From an uncultured Woeseiaceae bacterium (GTDB taxonomy: Bacteria > Pseudomonadota > Gammaproteobacteria > Steroidobacterales > Woeseiaceae), in contig CALZJH010000001.1 in NCBI GenBank assembly GCA_945787845.1, positions 124,001 to 188,000 of the forward strand: 64,000 nt of DNA, given 5' to 3'. Below, one piece after another: positions 17,645-27,024 of this stretch; position 1 is the first letter of the stretch; each line of letters begins with the position of its first letter. The position numbers were made by a program, and so were the translations under genes. The notes below the pieces were generated by a model that was not told the DNA's origin, searched no databases, and was given only the letters and a program-made list of their open reading frames with translations.

Positions 17645-18528
17645 GGTGTCTTCAGCCCCAGGGTCCGGCGGGCTTCGGCGGGCGTCTGCACGCTTGCCCC
17701 CATTGCCTCGATGATCGTGCGAGCGCGGTCGACCAGTTGCGCATTGGACGCGAGTACACCTTTCTCGAGATACAGGTTGTCCTCCAGCCCGACCCTTACA
17801 TTGCCACCGAGCAGCAGTGACTGGGCAACCATCGGCATCTCCATCGCGCCGATGGCGAATCCGGTCCAGTTACAGCCGGCGGGAAGCTCGTTGACCATCG
17901 CCTGGAAGACGCCCGGTTTTGCCGGCGCCCCCCAGGGGATGCCGAGACAAACCTGGAACAGGGGTGGATCGTCGATCAGGCCCTGGTCGATCATGTGCTT
18001 CGCGAACCAGATCTGGCCGGTATCGAAGACCTCGAGTTCCGGCTTGACGCCGATGTCCTGCAGACGTTTCGCGCCGAGCTCGAGCATGGTCTGCGTGGAA
18101 ACGTAAACGTAGTTCTGGCCCATGTAATTGAACGAGCCGCAATCCAGCGAGCAGATTTCCGGAAGCAGCGCCTCGACGTGCGCCATGCGTTCGATCTGCC
18201 CGACGCAGTCCGTGTCGTCGGTGAATTTCAGGGGATCGTCATCGGGGCCGAGATACAGGTCGCCGCCCATGCCCGTCGTGAGGTTGATAATGACGTCGGT
18301 GGTGCTGTCACGGACACGGTCGACCACCTCGCGATACAGGTCCACGTTCCGACTGGGTTGGCCCGACTCCGGGTCGCGTACGTGAATATGTGCAATTGCC
18401 GCGCCGGCCTTGGCCGCCTCGATGGTGGCCGTGGCTATTTCCGCGGGCGACTTCGGCAGGTCCGGGTGTTTGCCAGCGGTGTCGCCGGAGCCCGTGACGG
18501 CACAGGTAATGATCGAATCGCGATTCAG
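17641..18528 (-). CDS. Beta-keto acid cleavage enzyme (BKACE), CTG start
   Basis: A 295-residue zinc-dependent enzyme that condenses a beta-keto acid with acetyl-CoA to give acetoacetate and a new acyl-CoA. Family marks are '[20 protein letters not shown]' at the N terminus, the metal ligands in '[11 protein letters not shown]', '[13 protein letters not shown]', '[17 protein letters not shown]', 'EVFDTGQI' and '[10 protein letters not shown]'. The first ATG in frame (18345) would delete about 60 residues including the metal-binding HIH motif. Upstream of it no ATG, GTG or TTG occurs before the in-frame stop, but a CTG aligns with the usual Met and has AAGGAG 7 nt before it. The start overlaps the peptidase stop (CTGA). 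Confidence 0.88.
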   Translation of the reverse strand: MNRDSIITCAVTGSGDTAGKHPDLPKSPAEIATATIEAAKAGAAIAHIHVRDPESGQPSRNVDLYREVVDRVRDSTTDVIINLTTGMGGDLYLGPDDDPLKFTDDTDCVGQIERMAHVEALLPEICSLDCGSFNYMGQNYVYVSTQTMLELGAKRLQDIGVKPELEVFDTGQIWFAKHMIDQGLIDDPPLFQVCLGIPWGAPAKPGVFQAMVNELPAGCNWTGFAIGAMEMPMVAQSLLLGGNVRVGLEDNLYLEKGVLASNAQLVDRARTIIEAMGASVQTPAEARRTLGLKTP

Positions 18529-19421
18529 AGTGTCACTCCTTCTTCAAACGTCGCGACGAACAGGGCCGAATCGTCCGCAGCGCTCGCGCGCTTCATGCCT
18601 TGCGAGTTATATGGCATGGCGATGTCACCTTCGCGCGTGACCGCGATCACGCCCGCGTCGCCGCCCAGTCGCGCGACCTCGTCGAGCATCTCCTGTAAGG
18701 CCGTTGCGAGCGGTACGCCGGACTTGTAGCGAAACGCGATGGACGATGCGCCGCCTGACCGAATGATGTGCTCACCGATTCCCGTGCAGGAGATAGCGAT
18801 ATTGTCGTCGGCCCACGTGCCCGGGCCGATCAATGGCGTGTCACCGATTCGGCCGTGTAATTTGCCAAAGGTGCCGCCGGTCGACGTGGCGGCAGCCAGA
18901 CCGCCTGTCGTATCAAGCGCTGCCGCTCCAACCGTGCCATGGGCGATATCGTTAATGTCGGCCCGCGTCACGCCGACCGGAAGCGTGTAGTAAGTCCCCG
19001 GGTCGGTGACTTCCTCATACCCATGCTGGCGTGCGAATTCGACGGCCCCGTTGCCCGCAAGCATGACGTGCGGTGTTTTCTCCATGACGCCGCGGGCGAC
19101 CCCGATCGGGTTGGCGAAATCCTGGAGTGCAGCGACAGCGCCTGCTTCGCGCGATCGGCCGTCCATGATGGATGCGTCGAGTTCCACGTGTCCGGCGCTG
19201 TTGGGCGCTGAACCGCGGCCGGCAACATAGAGTCCGCTGGCCTCAAGTTCCGTGACCGCATAGTCGACGACATCAAGCGCCGCGGCTCCGGCTGCCAGTT
19301 TACTGCGGCAAGTGGACGCGAGCTCTTTCAGATGTTGCTCGGTTTCGGTATAGACGCGTCCGGCGACGGCGCCGGCACCGCCGTGCAGTGCGAATGCCCA
19401 GTTGGATTTCGGTTTTGACAT
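18525..19421 (-). CDS. Isoaspartyl peptidase/L-asparaginase (Ntn hydrolase)
   Basis: A 298-residue plant-type asparaginase precursor. It starts with '[12 protein letters not shown]', and autocleavage is expected before the Thr of '[15 protein letters not shown]', giving alpha and beta subunits. Residues around '[17 protein letters not shown]' and 'TGIGEHII' line the active site. The enzyme removes isoaspartyl residues from peptides or hydrolyses asparagine. The ATG at 19421 is preferred; the frame allows a start 15 bp earlier. Its stop overlaps the CTG start of the BKACE gene, making it the first gene of a four-gene coupled unit. Confidence 0.9.
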   Translation of the reverse strand: MSKPKSNWAFALHGGAGAVAGRVYTETEQHLKELASTCRSKLAAGAAALDVVDYAVTELEASGLYVAGRGSAPNSAGHVELDASIMDGRSREAGAVAALQDFANPIGVARGVMEKTPHVMLAGNGAVEFARQHGYEEVTDPGTYYTLPVGVTRADINDIAHGTVGAAALDTTGGLAAATSTGGTFGKLHGRIGDTPLIGPGTWADDNIAISCTGIGEHIIRSGGASSIAFRYKSGVPLATALQEMLDEVARLGGDAGVIAVTREGDIAMPYNSQGMKRASAADDSALFVATFEEGVTL

Positions 19422-19658
19422 CCGGTCAATGTACACGAAATACGCCCGAATTCACTGCGTCGAAGGGCAAGCCACATCCTCTCTGAAACAGGCGCACGAA
19501 CTGATCGCACGCTACCTGATTCGGGCGGGTCTGTGAGTCGATCGTTCGCAAGGTCATGGAGTGGCTGTTTTCTTGATCCTTGGTGCTGCTAGAATTGCGA
19601 CACTTTTCATATCGTCGGCCGCCAACGCGATGTCCGGCGCACGAAGGACTCCTGACCC

Positions 19659-20429
19659 ATGACGAACGAACCGACCTCCAGGACCGTGGAGCAGGCCCCG
19701 GGTGCCGCCCGGATTTTCTACAAGCAGCCGGAACTGCTGACGGTTGAGGAGCACAGCAAGCTTGGCCTGAACAGGTCGAATCGACCATTCGATTTCTGCA
19801 GCAGCGTGAGAGCGGTGCCGCTGACCGCCGTGGAAATGAACATCATGCAGCGGCACTGCCCGATCATTTTCTCGTCGGTTGAGGAGCCGTCGCTGCTGGC
19901 CGTCGTCGGTGTGGTGGACGATGTAAACCTGTTTGTTGATGAGCAGGGGCACTGGGAGGCCGGCGTTTACATACCGGCCTACCTGCGATGCCATCCGTTT
20001 GCGCTCGTGACCCATACGAGTGAGGATTTCGCCGTCGCAGTCGATATGGCCGCGACGACGGTGGCGGAAAACGGTGAGCAGCCCATTTTCGACGGCCAGG
20101 AGCTGTCGGCACCGGTTAAGGAAAGCGTTGAGCACTGCGCGCGCTTTGATGCGCAGGCGAAGCTGACGGCGGAGTTCTGCAACCGCCTTGCGGAACTCGA
20201 CCTGCTGACGGGCCAGGAGCTGAGTCTCGCCCCGGAAGCAGGTGCTGAGGAGACGGTTGTGGCCAAATACGTGGCCGTCGATTTCAGGAAGCTCGAGGCG
20301 CTGGACGCCGAAACGCTGCAGAAGCTCCACAGGGACGGCACGCTGGCCGCCATCTACGCACACCGGTTTTCACTCGATACCTGGCGTCACCTGCTGGAAA
20401 GGCGCATTCAGCGCAAAAAGAAGGCCTAG
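19659..20429 (+). CDS. SapC family protein
   Basis: A 256-residue SapC (PF07277-type) protein with no signal peptide. The conserved core includes 'FDFCSSVRAVPLTAVEMNIMQRHCPIIFS' (in blocks), 'LLAVVGVVDDVNLFVDEQGHWEAGVYIPAYLRCHPFAL' (in blocks) and a C-terminal 'IYAHRFSLDTWRHLLERR'. SapC genes commonly accompany TonB-dependent receptors and TPR or tryptophan-halogenase-like genes in aquatic proteobacteria; the biochemical role is not established. It lies upstream of the TonB receptor gene, separated by a structured 250-bp spacer. Confidence 0.88.
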   Translation: MTNEPTSRTVEQAPGAARIFYKQPELLTVEEHSKLGLNRSNRPFDFCSSVRAVPLTAVEMNIMQRHCPIIFSSVEEPSLLAVVGVVDDVNLFVDEQGHWEAGVYIPAYLRCHPFALVTHTSEDFAVAVDMAATTVAENGEQPIFDGQELSAPVKESVEHCARFDAQAKLTAEFCNRLAELDLLTGQELSLAPEAGAEETVVAKYVAVDFRKLEALDAETLQKLHRDGTLAAIYAHRFSLDTWRHLLERRIQRKKKA

Positions 20430-20678
20430 CCACCGGCTCAACTGTTGCTCTTTTGCAACAGCTGAAATTGCGCAACGCCCAAGGGCTGCCGTTGCGCAGG
20501 ATCATCCTGCAATCAACCCTTTATAACTATCTGTACTATTGAAAACCCTATGGTTTCTGGGCATACTGCGTCGCTTGGAGACTACGTGTGTCGAAAACAC
20601 AACGAACCATCTGTGTCGAAAACGCAACGTTGAGTATCTAACATTCACTATTAAAGCAAAGCATGCGGGGATATCCAT
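20430..20678 (+). promoter_or_regulatory. Structured leader/promoter region of the TonB receptor gene
   Basis: The spacer contains several strong inverted repeats. CTGTTGC/GCAACAG is at 20442-20461; TGCGCAACG/CGTTGCGCA at 20469-20498, with an inner CCC/GGG; and GCAGGAT/ATCCTGC at 20496-20510. An AT-rich stretch follows (around 20520-20555), which should hold the promoter, and then two tandem repeats at 20587-20629. None of the hairpins has a downstream T tract, so simple termination after sapC is not evident. Confidence 0.5.
20587..20629 (+). repeat. Tandem 18-bp repeat, each copy a small palindrome
   Basis: TGTGTCGAAAACACAACG and TGTGTCGAAAACGCAACG are spaced 25 bp start to start and differ at one base. 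Each contains the inverted repeat TGTGT/ACACA (the second copy imperfect). They lie about 50-90 bp before the receptor start, in the likely 5' untranslated region or promoter. Confidence 0.65.
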
Positions 20679-23564
20679 ATGTATAGACCAAAACCTTTGT
20701 CGAGGGCTGTGAAGTACGCTCTGGGCGCAAGTGCTGGTTCGCTCGCCTTGGGCCTGTCACCTCAGGTACTCGCCCAGGATGATGCGGAAGAAGTACTTGA
20801 AGAAATTGTCACCACGGGTTCTCGAATCCCGGTAGACCAGAACTTGCTTGCCACCAGCCCGGTTACAACGGTTGACAGCAGCGAGCTCCAGTTCAGTGGC
20901 GTAACGCGCGTCGAGGATCTCGTTAACGATCTGCCTCAGGTTGTGCCTGAGCTGACGGCTAACGACTCCAACGGTTCAACGGGCACGGCGACACTTGACC
21001 TTCGCGGTCTCGGTTCTGACCGTACTCTGGTCCTGGTTAATGGCCACCGTATGGGCTTCGGCGATCCGTTTGCACTTGCTCCGGATATCAACCAGATCCC
21101 GGGTAACCTCGTTGAGCGCGTAGAGCTGCTGACGGGTGGTGCATCGTCGACCTACGGTTCTGACGCTGTATCCGGTGTTATCAACTTCATCATGAAGGAC
21201 GATTTCGAGGGCTTCCAGTTCGACTACCAGGTATCCGGCTACCGTCATGACAACGGCGCAAGTGATGCCCAGGCCGCTATCACAGCTGCTGGTTTCCCGC
21301 AGGCTCCGGGCAGCGTAACGGACGGCGAGACGACCAACATCAACATTACCATTGGTGCCAACACGCCTGACGGTCTCGGTAACGTAACTGCGTACCTCGG
21401 CTATCGTGACATCAAAGCTATTCGTCACTCCGAGCGTGACTACAGCGCCTGTGCACTGGGTGGTACCGGCGGTACGGTTGGTGATTGCCGCGGTTCGTCG
21501 ACGACGCCTGCTGGCTCGTTCCGTAACTTCGATGACATCGACCTTCGTCTCGACCTGAACACGGGTGAATTCGTTGACCGTGCAGGCGAGAGCTACAACT
21601 ACGGTCCGTTGAACTACTTCCAGCGCCCGGATGAGCGTTACACGGCTGGCATGTTCGCCAAGTACGAGGTCGCTGAAGGCTTCGAGACGTATGCCGAGTT
21701 CCAGTTCATGGACGATCGCAGCCTTGCTCAGATCGCTCCTTCCGGTACGTTCTTCAACAACAACTTCCTGAACTGCGACAATCCGCTCATGTCCGATCAG
21801 CAGACGACCGCTATTGGCTGTCCGGATCGCAACCCGGGAACGACTGTGCCGATTTACGTCGGTCGTCGTAACGTTGAAGGCGGGCCTCGCTTTGACGACC
21901 TGCAGCATCAGTCCAGCCGCATGCTCGTCGGCTTCCGTGGCGACATCAGCGAGAACTGGCGCTTCGACGCGTTCGTCAACTACGCGCGCCTGAACTACAC
22001 CGAGGTTTACAACAACGATCTCTCGATCACGAACATCATTCGTGCTTTGAACGTCGTTGCTGACCCGGTCACGGGCGAGCCGGTTTGCCAGTCTGTGGTT
22101 GATGGCTCCGATCCTGCCTGTGTGCCTTACAACGTATTCCAGCCGGGCGGTTCGACGGCTGCAGCTCGTTCCTACATTGACTTGCCGCTGTTCTCGAAGG
22201 GCGATCTCGATATGGGACAGTTTGTTGGCTACGTTGAAGGCGACCTGGGTATTGCGGTGCCGACTGCCGGCGACAACATCTCGGTCGTTATCGGTGGTGA
22301 GTACCGTGATGACGCGTTGGTCTTTGACCTCGATCAGAACTACAACAACGGTAATGCTGCCGGTCAGGGTGGTGCCACCGCTGACGTAGCCGGTAGCGTA
22401 TCGGTAACGGAGTTCTTCACGGAAGCTCGTATACCGCTCGTTCAGGACAAGCCTGGAATCGAAGATCTCTCTCTCGACCTTCGCTACCGCTTCTCTGATT
22501 ACAACCTCGGCTTCGATGCCGACACGTGGTCTACGGGCGTAGCATGGTCGCCGAACGAGATGTTCAAGGTTCGCGCGAGCCTCTCGCGCTCGGTACGTGC
22601 ACCGAACATCAATGAGCTGTTCCAGCCGCAGACGATTGGTCTCTGGCAGGGTACGGATCCTTGTGCCGGCGCAACACCGACGCTGACCGAAGCACAGTGT
22701 GCACGCACGGGCGTGCCGGCTGGGTCTTACGGTTCAGTAGCGGCGAACCCGGCTGACCAGTACAACGGTCTGTTCGGCGGTAACCCGGGTCTCGATCCTG
22801 AGACGTCTGACTCTCTCACGGTTGGCTTCGTTGTCCAGACGGACTTCGGTCTTTCCGTCAGTGTCGACTACTGGCAGGTTGAAGTTGAAGATGCAATCTC
22901 GACGATTGGTGCTGAGTTCATCATCGAAGAGTGCGCTCTGGGCAACGACTCGCTGTGTAGCCTGATTCAGCGTAGCCCGGTCAACGGCAACGTTTGGGTC
23001 GGCTCTGGTCCGGACGCACCGCGCGTCGAACTGACTGATGTCAATATCGGCTTCTTCGAAGTATCCGGTGTCGACATCAACGGTACGTACTCGGCTGAGT
23101 TCGGCGACAACGTTCTCGACTTCACGCTTCGCGGCACGGCTCTGACCACATGGGATGACCAGCCGCAGCCTGGTGGCGTCATCAACGACTGTAAGGGCAC
23201 CTGGGGTGGCGACTGTGGCCGTCCGCGTCCGGAGTGGAAGCACACGTTCTCCACGCGCTGGGGAACGCCTGTCAGCGGTCTTGATGTCGTAGGTACCTGG
23301 CGCTACGTCGGTGAAGTTGACGAGCATCGGAACGACCGTGTTTCGGCTGACGCACAGAACTACATTGATCTGTCGGCAGCGTACGGATTCAGTCTCGGTG
23401 GTGGTGATGCGCAGATTACGTTCGGCATCAACAACATCTTCGACGAAGATCCTCCGTACCACGGCCTGTTCAACACAGCCGCGTACAGCAACGGTAATAC
23501 GATTCCTGGAGCCTGGGACCCCCTCGGTCAGTACTGGTTCCTCGGTCTGAACTTCGCGTACTAA
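20679..23564 (+). CDS. TonB-dependent outer-membrane receptor
   Basis: A 961-residue receptor for energised uptake of an unknown ligand. The signal peptide (about 1-33, ending 'SPQVLAQ') is followed by a TonB box-like 'EEIVTTGSRI', then a plug domain with 'LVNGHRMGFGDPF' and 'VERVELLTGGASSTYGSDAVSGVINFI' (in blocks), and a beta-barrel that contains 'VRASLSRSVRAPNINELFQP' and ends in aromatic Tyr. Codon choice is shifted to GGT, CGT, GTT and GCT relative to neighbouring genes, which suggests high expression. A strong terminator follows. The partner SapC and TPR genes suggest carbohydrate or peptide import. Confidence 0.95.
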   Translation: MYRPKPLSRAVKYALGASAGSLALGLSPQVLAQDDAEEVLEEIVTTGSRIPVDQNLLATSPVTTVDSSELQFSGVTRVEDLVNDLPQVVPELTANDSNGSTGTATLDLRGLGSDRTLVLVNGHRMGFGDPFALAPDINQIPGNLVERVELLTGGASSTYGSDAVSGVINFIMKDDFEGFQFDYQVSGYRHDNGASDAQAAITAAGFPQAPGSVTDGETTNINITIGANTPDGLGNVTAYLGYRDIKAIRHSERDYSACALGGTGGTVGDCRGSSTTPAGSFRNFDDIDLRLDLNTGEFVDRAGESYNYGPLNYFQRPDERYTAGMFAKYEVAEGFETYAEFQFMDDRSLAQIAPSGTFFNNNFLNCDNPLMSDQQTTAIGCPDRNPGTTVPIYVGRRNVEGGPRFDDLQHQSSRMLVGFRGDISENWRFDAFVNYARLNYTEVYNNDLSITNIIRALNVVADPVTGEPVCQSVVDGSDPACVPYNVFQPGGSTAAARSYIDLPLFSKGDLDMGQFVGYVEGDLGIAVPTAGDNISVVIGGEYRDDALVFDLDQNYNNGNAAGQGGATADVAGSVSVTEFFTEARIPLVQDKPGIEDLSLDLRYRFSDYNLGFDADTWSTGVAWSPNEMFKVRASLSRSVRAPNINELFQPQTIGLWQGTDPCAGATPTLTEAQCARTGVPAGSYGSVAANPADQYNGLFGGNPGLDPETSDSLTVGFVVQTDFGLSVSVDYWQVEVEDAISTIGAEFIIEECALGNDSLCSLIQRSPVNGNVWVGSGPDAPRVELTDVNIGFFEVSGVDINGTYSAEFGDNVLDFTLRGTALTTWDDQPQPGGVINDCKGTWGGDCGRPRPEWKHTFSTRWGTPVSGLDVVGTWRYVGEVDEHRNDRVSADAQNYIDLSAAYGFSLGGGDAQITFGINNIFDEDPPYHGLFNTAAYSNGNTIPGAWDPLGQYWFLGLNFAY

Positions 23565-23587
23565 GCGAGACCGTTTGCACTACAATG

Positions 23588-23618
23588 ATCGGCGGGCTTC
23601 GGCCCGCCGATTTTTTTT
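23588..23618 (+). terminator. Rho-independent terminator of the TonB receptor gene
   Basis: ATCGGCGGGC and GCCCGCCGAT form a perfect 10-bp stem with a TTCG tetraloop, followed directly by eight T residues. This is the clearest intrinsic terminator in the window. Confidence 0.93.
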
Positions 23619-23634
23619 GTGAAGACTGTTTTTC

Positions 23635-25476
23635 ATGAGCCGCAAGCAATCCGACGCAAACGACCCACGTCATTCCCAACTGGTTGAACCGCTGCGTTCA
23701 GCCGTCATCGCCCACGAAAGTGGCGATCTCCAGAAGGCTTACCCGCTCTACCGGCAGTTTGTGGCGGATAATCCGCGGCATCCGACTGCGCTGCAGCTGT
23801 TCGGACTGCTGCTTTCCCAGCTCGGCCAGCTCGAACCCGCGATCAAGCTGATGCGTGAGTCGCTGCAACTGTTCCCCAAGCAACCCGAAGTGGCCAATAA
23901 CCTTGGCAATGCGCTGCTGCGTGCGGGCCTCATTGATGAGGCGATAGCCACCTACGCCGAGGCGATCCGGCTGCACCCTGACTATGCCGACGCACAGCGC
24001 AACCTGGGCCTCGCCTGTTCGAAGGCCGGACGCCACGAGGAAGGGGTGGCCGTACTTGAGAAGTGCCTCGCTGGGAACCCGAAGGATGCTGCGGCCTGGA
24101 TGGCTATTGGCAGTGTTTATCTCAAGCTGGAGCAACTTGAGAGAGCGACCGAGGCGTTCGAAAAGGCCGTCGAGCTGCGGCCCGACTACGCGGATGCGCA
24201 TCACAATCTTGGTCTCTGCAAACGACTGCGGCATTACCCGGAGGAGGCGCTGGAGCACTACAAGAAGGCCCAGGAGTTGGGTCTCGACAGACCAGAATTG
24301 CACCACAATATGGGCAATGCCTATATCGATATCCAGCTGGCCGATCCCGCGATTGATGCATATCGTGAAGCACTCAGGCGCAATCCCGACGACATCGATA
24401 CGCACAAGAATCTGAACTCCCTGCTCTGGCAGCAGGACCAGCTCGACGAATACCTGGAGTCCTACCGGGAGGTTCTGGAAAAGAATCCGGAAGCCGAGGT
24501 TCTGCGAATCGCGTACGCGGCGGCACTCAACCAGAGCGATTCCCACGAAACCGCCGAAAAGGTCCTCAGGGAGGGGCTGCAATACTCGCAGTCCAGCGAC
24601 ATCAAGAGCCAGCTTGCCTACACGCTGGAAGAACAGGGCCGCTGGGACGAAGCGCTGTTGCTCCACAAGGGCGCGGTAAAGACGCCCGGCGCCAGCCCCA
24701 ACCATCTCATCAGCTACGGTCGGGCCCTGCTCGCATGCCAGAAGCCGGACGAAGCACTGGAGCAGATCAAGCAGGGTGCGGCATCGACGCCGTTTAACCA
24801 GCGTTCGTTGGCGTACCTGGGCCTGTGCTGGCGCATGCTGGGTGACGAGCGCGATGACTACCTGAACGATTACGAGTCGATGATCGTTCCTTATGATCTG
24901 CCGCTGCCGGACGGCTATGCCAGCGTCGACGAGTTCAATGAGCGCCTGCGTAAGGCGCTGGAGCCGTTGCATATTGGCCTGCGTCATCCCGCGGAGCAGA
25001 CGCTGCGTGGCGGCAGCCAGACGAGTGGCAACCTGTTTGACCGGCGAGATCCGGAAATCCAGGCGCTGGTCGCCTCACTGCGGCCCTGCATCGAAGACTA
25101 TATCGCCCGCTTTCCGCAGATTTCGGAGCATCCGTTGTATATGCGGAAGACTGGCAACTATGATTTCAATGCGTCGTGGTCGGTGCGGCTTGTCGACTGC
25201 GGTTTTCACACGATGCACACGCACCCGCTGGGTTGGATCAGCTCGGCCTACTACGTTCAGGTCCCTGCCGTTGTCTCCGAAGATGACAAGCACGGGGGCG
25301 GCATCAAGTTTGGCCAACCCGACATCGATATTGGTGAGGCAGGCGCTGCGCGACGGCAAATTCAGCCGACCGCCGGACGGCTAGTGCTGTTTCCGTCTTA
25401 CATGTGGCACGGCACCGTGCCGTTCGATTCGGACGAACCGAGGATGACGGCGCCGTTCGACGTCGTACCCGTTTAG
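23635..25476 (+). CDS. TPR-repeat protein with C-terminal 2OG-Fe(II) oxygenase domain
   Basis: A 613-residue protein. About residues 10-400 are tandem tetratricopeptide repeats ('AIKLMRESLQLFPKQPEVANNLGNALLRAG' style units), giving a protein-binding scaffold. The last ~180 residues resemble the 2OG-FeII_Oxy_5 family: 'GFHTMHTHPLGWISSAYYVQVP' (in blocks) supplies metal-binding histidines, and 'GRLVLFPSYMWHGTVPF' supplies the distal His. No signal peptide is seen. It follows the receptor gene after a terminator, so it has its own promoter or depends on read-through. It probably hydroxylates a protein or peptide; this is inference. Confidence 0.88.
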   Translation: MSRKQSDANDPRHSQLVEPLRSAVIAHESGDLQKAYPLYRQFVADNPRHPTALQLFGLLLSQLGQLEPAIKLMRESLQLFPKQPEVANNLGNALLRAGLIDEAIATYAEAIRLHPDYADAQRNLGLACSKAGRHEEGVAVLEKCLAGNPKDAAAWMAIGSVYLKLEQLERATEAFEKAVELRPDYADAHHNLGLCKRLRHYPEEALEHYKKAQELGLDRPELHHNMGNAYIDIQLADPAIDAYREALRRNPDDIDTHKNLNSLLWQQDQLDEYLESYREVLEKNPEAEVLRIAYAAALNQSDSHETAEKVLREGLQYSQSSDIKSQLAYTLEEQGRWDEALLLHKGAVKTPGASPNHLISYGRALLACQKPDEALEQIKQGAASTPFNQRSLAYLGLCWRMLGDERDDYLNDYESMIVPYDLPLPDGYASVDEFNERLRKALEPLHIGLRHPAEQTLRGGSQTSGNLFDRRDPEIQALVASLRPCIEDYIARFPQISEHPLYMRKTGNYDFNASWSVRLVDCGFHTMHTHPLGWISSAYYVQVPAVVSEDDKHGGGIKFGQPDIDIGEAGAARRQIQPTAGRLVLFPSYMWHGTVPFDSDEPRMTAPFDVVPV

Positions 25477-25480
25477 GGGC

Positions 25481-26452
25481 TCAGGGGCGTGTTGCGATAA
25501 TCGCCCAGCCGAGAGGCGGGGCGTCCTTTGCATGAGCGAGCGTATCCGCGCGTCGCAATTCAAACCCGCGTTCCTGGAGATCATTGATCACGCGACCGAA
25601 TTCCGATGGATCGATGGCGACGTCCAGCATCGATGCCATGCGACCCTCGTAAGCGTCAATGGCTTCGCCCATTTTCTCTAGCCAGCCAACGACGGAGGCA
25701 CCGTCGTAGTGTTTCATACGCTGATGAATCGTACGCACGTCCCGGTAGACCCTCATGATCGTGTCGGCGGCGACGTCTCGGCCATAGCGAGCCATGATGT
25801 CCTCCATTGCCTTGATGGCAGGCGCGAAATTCCGGCCGGCAGCGTGGTAGGCAGCTTTGTCGCCACCTTGCAGCACCGCGTACGCCGCCTCGAACATGGC
25901 AATGCAACGAGGGACAAACTCGGCCTTTTTCATATCCTGAATCGCAAGGAGGCTGGCCTCGCACTGCTCATGGATCAGGCCATCGCGGTGATGAACGAGC
26001 AGGACGAGCTCGCCACCCTCCGCGACCAGTTCAGCAATCGCGTTAATCGCCCCGATTCCTGCGTATTCGACGCCGTACTGGCTTACGACGACATCGAAGC
26101 TACCCGCATCGAACGGCGTCTTGGCCGCATCGGCAACCACGCCGCGAACCCCGGGAAAGCGCTTCTCGAGCATACGTATCGCAGAGTCGGATATATCGAG
26201 ACAAGTGAAGTCGGGCAGGTTGTCGCCATAAACGCGCGCCGCCGACTCGATGACAGCGCCGTTACCGCTGGCGATATCGACTATTCGGGGCGCCTCGCGA
26301 CGCTCCTGGATACCGCGAAAAATCTCGTCCCAGAATGACAGGACCAAGGGGTCTGTCGTGCCGCCGCCGGAAAACGCCGCACTCGATTGCGCCCCCGCCC
26401 AATAGGTATCCCAACTGTCGATAACCGGGCGTGTTTCAGATTCTTCGTTCAT
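25481..26452 (-). CDS. SAM-dependent methyltransferase, class I
   Basis: A 323-residue protein with a Rossmann methyltransferase domain at about residues 60-180: motif I 'IVDIASGNGAVIESAA', motif II 'FTCLDISDSAIRML', and 'FDVVVSQYGVEYAG' for motif IV. The C-terminal ~140 residues are helical and of unknown role. The ATG at 26452 is chosen over the longer frame because the extra 18 residues look untranslated. It is convergent with the TPR-oxygenase gene, with only 4 bp between stops. The substrate is unknown. Confidence 0.85.
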   Translation of the reverse strand: MNEESETRPVIDSWDTYWAGAQSSAAFSGGGTTDPLVLSFWDEIFRGIQERREAPRIVDIASGNGAVIESAARVYGDNLPDFTCLDISDSAIRMLEKRFPGVRGVVADAAKTPFDAGSFDVVVSQYGVEYAGIGAINAIAELVAEGGELVLLVHHRDGLIHEQCEASLLAIQDMKKAEFVPRCIAMFEAAYAVLQGGDKAAYHAAGRNFAPAIKAMEDIMARYGRDVAADTIMRVYRDVRTIHQRMKHYDGASVVGWLEKMGEAIDAYEGRMASMLDVAIDPSEFGRVINDLQERGFELRRADTLAHAKDAPPLGWAIIATRP

Positions 26453-26530
26453 CGGTTTCACGGTACTATAAACTCTCGATCTTACGTTAATAAGGGGCCG
26501 GGCCATGCCCGTGCAATTGGGTGGAGTTCT

Positions 26531-26995
26531 ATGCCACAGAAGACCGGGGCGGTGCTATTTCTTGCCGGGTTGATGACGGCGAGCAGCGTGGCCGCCGACG
26601 ATGATACGGCCTTGGCCCGATGCGTGTCTATTGATGACGCGGAACAGAGGCTTGCGTGCTATGACGAGATTGCGGGTAGGGAAACGAGCGCGGATGAAAG
26701 TGCTACGGCCCTTGCTCCGATTTCGGAGGACTACGGTGCGGAGCAGCTAGGCCAGGACAATCCTGACAGGAAGGTCGAGAAGCCCGTTCTCGTCAAAGTC
26801 ACATCGTGCCGCAGGGACGATCGTAGAAAATACTACTTCTATCTCGAGAACGGCCAGGTCTGGCGACAACATGACGATGACCGCCTGCGTTTCAAGGAAT
26901 GCAATTTCAACGCCACGATCATCAGGGACGGCTTCGGTTACAAGCTGCAGGTCGAAGGGCAAAAGCGGCGCACACGCGTGAAGCGCGTACAATAA
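26531..26995 (+). CDS. Small exported protein of unknown function
   Basis: A 154-residue protein with a signal peptide (about 1-22, cleavage after 'SSVAA'). The mature part has a 'ARCVSIDDAEQRLACYDEIAG' segment; the C-x(n)-RLxCYD pattern recurs in several exported proteins, including VasI-like and phospholipase-like families. The remainder ('VTSCRRDDRRKYYFYLENGQVWRQ...') looks like a small beta domain with two more cysteines. A disulfide-bonded periplasmic or outer-membrane protein is plausible. It lies just before the TPR sulfotransferase gene, with 29 bp between them. Confidence 0.7.
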   Translation: MPQKTGAVLFLAGLMTASSVAADDDTALARCVSIDDAEQRLACYDEIAGRETSADESATALAPISEDYGAEQLGQDNPDRKVEKPVLVKVTSCRRDDRRKYYFYLENGQVWRQHDDDRLRFKECNFNATIIRDGFGYKLQVEGQKRRTRVKRVQ

Positions 26996-27024
26996 GCACG
27001 ACCAGAAAACGGGAACCACAATCT

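Noticed and set aside
17641..18345. BKACE as a truncated pseudogene starting at the first ATG
   Set aside because: Translation upstream in the same frame gives a perfect family N terminus back to a CTG with an ideal ribosome-binding site, so the gene looks intact.
23698..24987. 429-codon frame antisense to the TPR-oxygenase gene
   Set aside because: It mirrors TPR codons on the other strand; the plus-strand protein has clear repeats and a catalytic domain.
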